DNA of 8,139 nt from Zeimonas sp964481165. GTDB lineage: Bacteria > Pseudomonadota > Gammaproteobacteria > Burkholderiales > Burkholderiaceae_E. Positions 6,030 to 8,139 of this stretch are shown here, one piece after another. Both the position numbers and the translations under genes were made by a program. How positions within the stretch are numbered: the first letter of the stretch is position 1; every line of letters begins with the position of its first letter. The DNA lies in contig CAYZYC010000107.1 of NCBI GenBank assembly GCA_964481165.1, forward strand, positions 1 to 8,139. Reading direction: 5' to 3'. Below the pieces are notes generated by a model. The model saw only the letters and a list, made by a program, of their open reading frames with translations. It was not told the origin of the DNA and did not search any database.

Positions 6030-6935
6030 ATGCAACTCGGAATGATCGGCCTCGGCCGCATGGGCGCGAACCTGGCGACGCGTCTCGTGCGCGCCGGACA
6101 CAGCGTCACCGGCTTCGACCCCGACCCCGCTGCACGCAACGCACTCGAGCAGGGCGGAGGCACGCCGGCGGTGTCGCTCGACGCGCTCGTCGCCGCGCTC
6201 GAAAAGCCGCGCGCCGTGTGGACGATGGTGCCGGCCGGTGCCGTCACCGAACGCACCGTCGATTCGCTGCGCGGCCTGCTCGAGCGCGGCGACGCATTGA
6301 TCGACGGCGGCAACTCGTTCTACAAGGACTCGCAGCGGCGCGCGAAGGCGTGCGCCGAACGCGGCATCGACTACGTCGACGTGGGGACGAGCGGTGGCGT
6401 CTGGGGTCTCGCCGAAGGCTACAGCCTGATGATCGGCGGCGACGAACACGTCGTCGAACGACTGCGGTCGCTCTTCGAGGCACTTGCCCCCGCACCCGAT
6501 CGCGGCTGGGGCCGCGTCGGCCCCAGCGGCGCGGGGCACTTCGCGAAGATGGTGCACAACGGCATCGAGTACGGGTTGATGCAGGCGTACGCGGAAGGGT
6601 TCTCGATCCTCGCGCACAGGAACGAGTTCGCGTTCGACACGCACCAGGTCGCACGCATCTGGCAGCACGGCAGCGTCGTGCGTTCGTGGCTGCTCGACCT
6701 CGTCGCGCGCGCGCTCGACGAGAACCCGAAGCTCGACGGCATCGCGCCGTATGTCGAGGACTCCGGCGAAGGGCGCTGGACGGTGGCCGAGGCAATCGAT
6801 CTGGACGTGCCCGCGCCGGTCATCACGCAGTCGCTGATCGAGCGGCTGCGTTCGCGCGACGACGATTCGTTCTCGGACCGGCTGCTCGCGGCGTTGCGGA
6901 ACCAGTTCGGGGGGCACGCGGTCAGGAAGGGTTGA
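6030..6935 (+). CDS. gnd: 6-phosphogluconate dehydrogenase, decarboxylating, short NAD-type
   Basis: This enzyme oxidises and decarboxylates 6-phosphogluconate to ribulose-5-phosphate in the pentose phosphate pathway. The 301 residues place it in the short-form Gnd group rather than the roughly 470-residue classical enzyme. The Rossmann start is GMIGLGRMG (residues 4-12). The second strand ends in GFD (D30), an acidic residue that normally favours NAD over NADP; this is inferred from family knowledge. Substrate-site motifs are GGNSFY (93-98), DVGTSGGVWG (117-126) and GPSGAGHFAKMVHNGIEYG (164-182) with the catalytic lysine K173 and H176-N177. ATG 6030 lies 11 nt after the galU stop with only a weak ribosome site, which suggests coupling to galU. 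All expected catalytic motifs are present. Confidence 0.95.
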   Translation: MQLGMIGLGRMGANLATRLVRAGHSVTGFDPDPAARNALEQGGGTPAVSLDALVAALEKPRAVWTMVPAGAVTERTVDSLRGLLERGDALIDGGNSFYKDSQRRAKACAERGIDYVDVGTSGGVWGLAEGYSLMIGGDEHVVERLRSLFEALAPAPDRGWGRVGPSGAGHFAKMVHNGIEYGLMQAYAEGFSILAHRNEFAFDTHQVARIWQHGSVVRSWLLDLVARALDENPKLDGIAPYVEDSGEGRWTVAEAIDLDVPAPVITQSLIERLRSRDDDSFSDRLLAALRNQFGGHAVRKG

Positions 6936-6968
6936 GACACAAGCTCATCGACGGATCCGAAATGGAGC

Positions 6969-6974
6969 TATAAT
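6969..6974 (+). promoter_or_regulatory. Consensus -10 box for the antitoxin-toxin operon
   Basis: A perfect TATAAT lies 34 nt before the antitoxin ATG, in an AT-rich patch within otherwise GC-rich DNA. No good -35 is present at 16-18 nt. The box is flanked by TGGAG (6963-6967) and CTCCA (6988-6992), a 5-bp inverted repeat with a 20-nt spacer that could be an autoregulatory operator for the ribbon-helix-helix protein. The -10 is fairly convincing; the operator idea is weak. Confidence 0.5.
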
Positions 6975-7007
6975 GTAATCGTTGTTTCTCCAGGATCGGA
7001 GCGGCGA

Positions 7008-7343
7008 ATGAGCGTCAACCTGTCGATCAAGGATGTCCCCGTCGAGATCGCGCAGCGACTGCGTGAGCGGGCAGCGCGCAACCATCGATCGCTGCAGCGC
7101 GAGTTGATGGTGATCATCGAAGAAGCCACCCGTCAGCCGCCCGGTGAGGCGAGTTCGACCGCGACCGCAAAGGTGGTCGCGCACGAACATGCAACGAAAG
7201 CAGACCGCAACACCGCGGCGCACCCGCGGGGGACGAAAACCATAGACGAAGTCGTCGCCGAAATTCGCCGTCGGCATCCGCAACCCGTGGATGGCAGCCC
7301 GCTCGCCGTCGACATCGTGCGTGAATCGAGGGACGGCCGTTGA
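7008..7343 (+). CDS. FitA-like ribbon-helix-helix antitoxin
   Basis: This gene encodes 111 residues. The first 40 or so form a ribbon-helix-helix DNA-binding domain: strand VNLSIKDV, helix VEIAQRLRERAARN, then helix SLQRELMVIIEEAT, the pattern of FitA-like antitoxins. The remaining 70 residues are a polar, Ala/Thr-rich linker and a terminal segment (TIDEVVAEIRRRHP) likely to wrap the toxin. The C-terminal part is longer than in a minimal FitA of about 80 residues. It should neutralise the PIN toxin encoded next and repress the shared promoter. A GGAG ribosome site (6998-7001) lies 6 nt before ATG 7008. The stop TGA overlaps the toxin's TTG start by 4 nt (TTGA), as in coupled toxin-antitoxin pairs. 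Confidence 0.85.
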   Translation: MSVNLSIKDVPVEIAQRLRERAARNHRSLQRELMVIIEEATRQPPGEASSTATAKVVAHEHATKADRNTAAHPRGTKTIDEVVAEIRRRHPQPVDGSPLAVDIVRESRDGR

Positions 7344-7789
7344 AGAGTCGCGAGCCGGCACGGCAACGGCTCTACGTCGCCGAGCCGCCGTCCGCGTTCC
7401 GCGTCCGCAGGCCGCTGACGATCGACTGCAGCCTGCTGGCTTCGGCCCTTTTCATGGAACCGACGACCGAGGATGCGCAGGCAACGTTGCGTGACTGGGA
7501 ACTGCACGCACCGATGCTGATCGGCTACGAACTGGCCAACGTGGCGTTGAAGAAGAGCTCCCGCGGCGGAGACGCGCTTGCCGCAGATGCGCTGGCCGGC
7601 TTTCGTTCGCTCGACATCGAACTGCACAGCGTCGATTTTGCCGAGATGCTGGCGCTGGCGCGGCGCTACCTTCTGACCGCCTATGACGCTGCATATCTGT
7701 GGCTCGCGGCCGAGTTGCGAACGCCACTTGCAACGTTCGATCGAAGGCTGGGAGAGGCAGCCGCGCGGCACCTCTCGTCCCTGACATAG
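7340..7789 (+). CDS. PIN-domain RNase toxin, VapC family
   Basis: This gene encodes 149 residues. All four acidic PIN residues are visible: D29 in LTIDCSLLAS, E64 in GYELANVALK, D116 in TAYDAAYLWLA and D134 in LATFDRRL. They coordinate magnesium or manganese for single-strand RNA cleavage, so the toxin looks active. The start is a TTG at 7340 that overlaps the antitoxin stop. No ATG, GTG or other TTG lies in frame before the D29 motif, so this is the only reasonable common start. It gives a 25-residue extension (including VAEPPSAFRVRRP) before the PIN fold; I recall similar extensions (AEPPARY...RPPLVVD) in a VapC subgroup, so it is probably genuine. A TTG start with overlap would keep toxin output below antitoxin output. 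Confidence 0.88.
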   Translation: MKSREPARQRLYVAEPPSAFRVRRPLTIDCSLLASALFMEPTTEDAQATLRDWELHAPMLIGYELANVALKKSSRGGDALAADALAGFRSLDIELHSVDFAEMLALARRYLLTAYDAAYLWLAAELRTPLATFDRRLGEAAARHLSSLT

Positions 7790-7807
7790 GCGTGCATCGA
7801 CGCACGC
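7790..7807 (+). terminator. Possible weak terminator hairpin after the toxin gene
   Basis: GCGTGC (7790-7795) and GCACGC (7802-7807) form a perfect 6-bp stem with a 6-nt loop beginning one base after the toxin TAG. No T-tract follows, so a Rho-independent terminator is doubtful; it may only protect the mRNA end. Confidence 0.3.
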
Positions 7808-7912
7808 TCGGGTCACGCCGCGGCGGCGAAGTAGGACGCCAGGCAAAGGTCGAAGGTGCGGTGTACCAGCCTGCGCAGGGTTAAGCTACGCTGTCGGCGC
7901 CTTGCAAAGCCA

Positions 7913-7918
7913 AGGGGG
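7913..7918 (+). promoter_or_regulatory. Ribosome binding site of the DUF433 gene
   Basis: AGGGGG lies 8 nt before ATG 7927 and supports that start for a gene whose 3' end is outside the window. Confidence 0.7.
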
Positions 7919-7926
7919 AATCGAAG

Positions 7927-8139
7927 ATGAAAGTCGACGACCGGATCGAAATCGTTCCCGGCGTACGGGGCGGAAAGCCGTGTATCAAGGGCACCCGCAT
8001 TACGGTTTATGACGTCCTGGAGTATCTAGCCGGCGGCATGACCGATAAAGAGGTTCTCGCCGACTTCCCGAGTCTCGAGCCCGAAGACATCCGTGCCGTA
8101 CTGGCTTTCGCCGCCGCGCGCGAACGTCGCTTGGCGGGT
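7927..8139 (+). CDS. DUF433 domain antitoxin-like protein (3' end outside window)
   Basis: 71 residues are visible and the frame is still open at the window end. The DUF433 pattern is clear: IEIVPGVRGGKPCIKGTRI (residues 7-25), VYDVLEYLAGGMTDKEVL (27-44) and FPSLEPEDIRAVLAFAAARE (47-66), forming a small winged-helix-like domain. The family is usually 75-80 residues, so only a few residues should be missing. DUF433 proteins are commonly antitoxins paired with a DUF5615 PIN-like toxin encoded immediately downstream, which would lie outside this window. The strong ribosome site supports the start. The role as antitoxin is inferred from the family; no partner is visible. Confidence 0.88.
   Translation, partial: MKVDDRIEIVPGVRGGKPCIKGTRITVYDVLEYLAGGMTDKEVLADFPSLEPEDIRAVLAFAAARERRLAG

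Larger units (their letters stand above)
7790..7926 (+). other. Intergenic region between the two toxin-antitoxin loci
   Basis: 137 nt without a recognisable gene. It begins with a small hairpin directly after the toxin stop and ends with the ribosome site of the DUF433 gene. TAAGCT (7882-7887) could be a weak -10, but no -35 is apparent. Confidence 0.5.

Noticed and set aside
7133..7846. - strand open frame across the toxin-antitoxin pair
   Set aside because: Antisense shadow with no recognisable domain. The + strand carries complete ribbon-helix-helix and PIN domains.
1..8139. tRNA, rRNA, riboswitch or intact insertion sequence
   Set aside because: Reading the gaps between genes on both strands, I found no cloverleaf, transposase gene or terminal inverted repeats with target duplications.

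Overview
The window is GC-rich (roughly 65-70 % by eye) and reads like a betaproteobacterial, probably Burkholderiales-type, chromosome. That placement is an inference from base composition, from the style of the Tad-pilus, exosortase-A-associated and GalU proteins, and from the tight overlapping gene starts; nothing in the window proves a genus. Two runs of exactly 100 N (1300-1399 and 2796-2895) are scaffold gaps of unknown true length, and each lies inside a gene.

Region 1 (1-3084, + strand) is the distal part of a Tad/Flp (type IVc) pilus operon: the C-terminal part of a TadC-like inner-membrane platform protein, a DUF192 protein, a TPR protein in the TadD position, and a large TadE-like pseudopilin. 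TadC and DUF192 overlap by 1 nt (TGATG), and DUF192 and the TPR gene by 4 nt (ATGA), so these three are almost certainly translated together. The TadE-like gene follows after about 40 nt. The DUF192 gene embedded between tadC and the TPR gene is the odd member.

Region 2 (3085-3487) has no supported gene. It lies between convergent genes and holds an AT-richer stretch (about 57-60 % GC over 3241-3360) with two well-formed inverted repeats, followed by GC-rich short tandem repeats.

Region 3 (3488-5115, - strand) is a two-gene operon of alpha/beta-hydrolase-fold proteins that look like the exosortase A (XrtA) system-associated hydrolases 2 and 1, joined by a 1-nt TGATG overlap. Both seem to lack the usual nucleophile-elbow serine, and the second also seems to lack the C-terminal histidine. 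No exosortase, PEP-CTERM or glycosyltransferase gene is visible nearby.

Region 4 (5197-6935, + strand) is divergent from region 3 and carries galU (UDP-glucose pyrophosphorylase) and, 11 nt later, a short-form, probably NAD-dependent 6-phosphogluconate dehydrogenase. GalU makes the UDP-glucose used for exopolysaccharide, which fits the XrtA-type neighbours, because that system is usually found with exopolysaccharide loci.

Region 5 (6936-8139, + strand) is a toxin-antitoxin patch: a FitA-like ribbon-helix-helix antitoxin, a PIN-domain (VapC-type) RNase toxin overlapping it by 4 nt from a TTG start, then a DUF433 antitoxin-like gene that runs off the window. A toxin partner for the last gene is expected just beyond the end.
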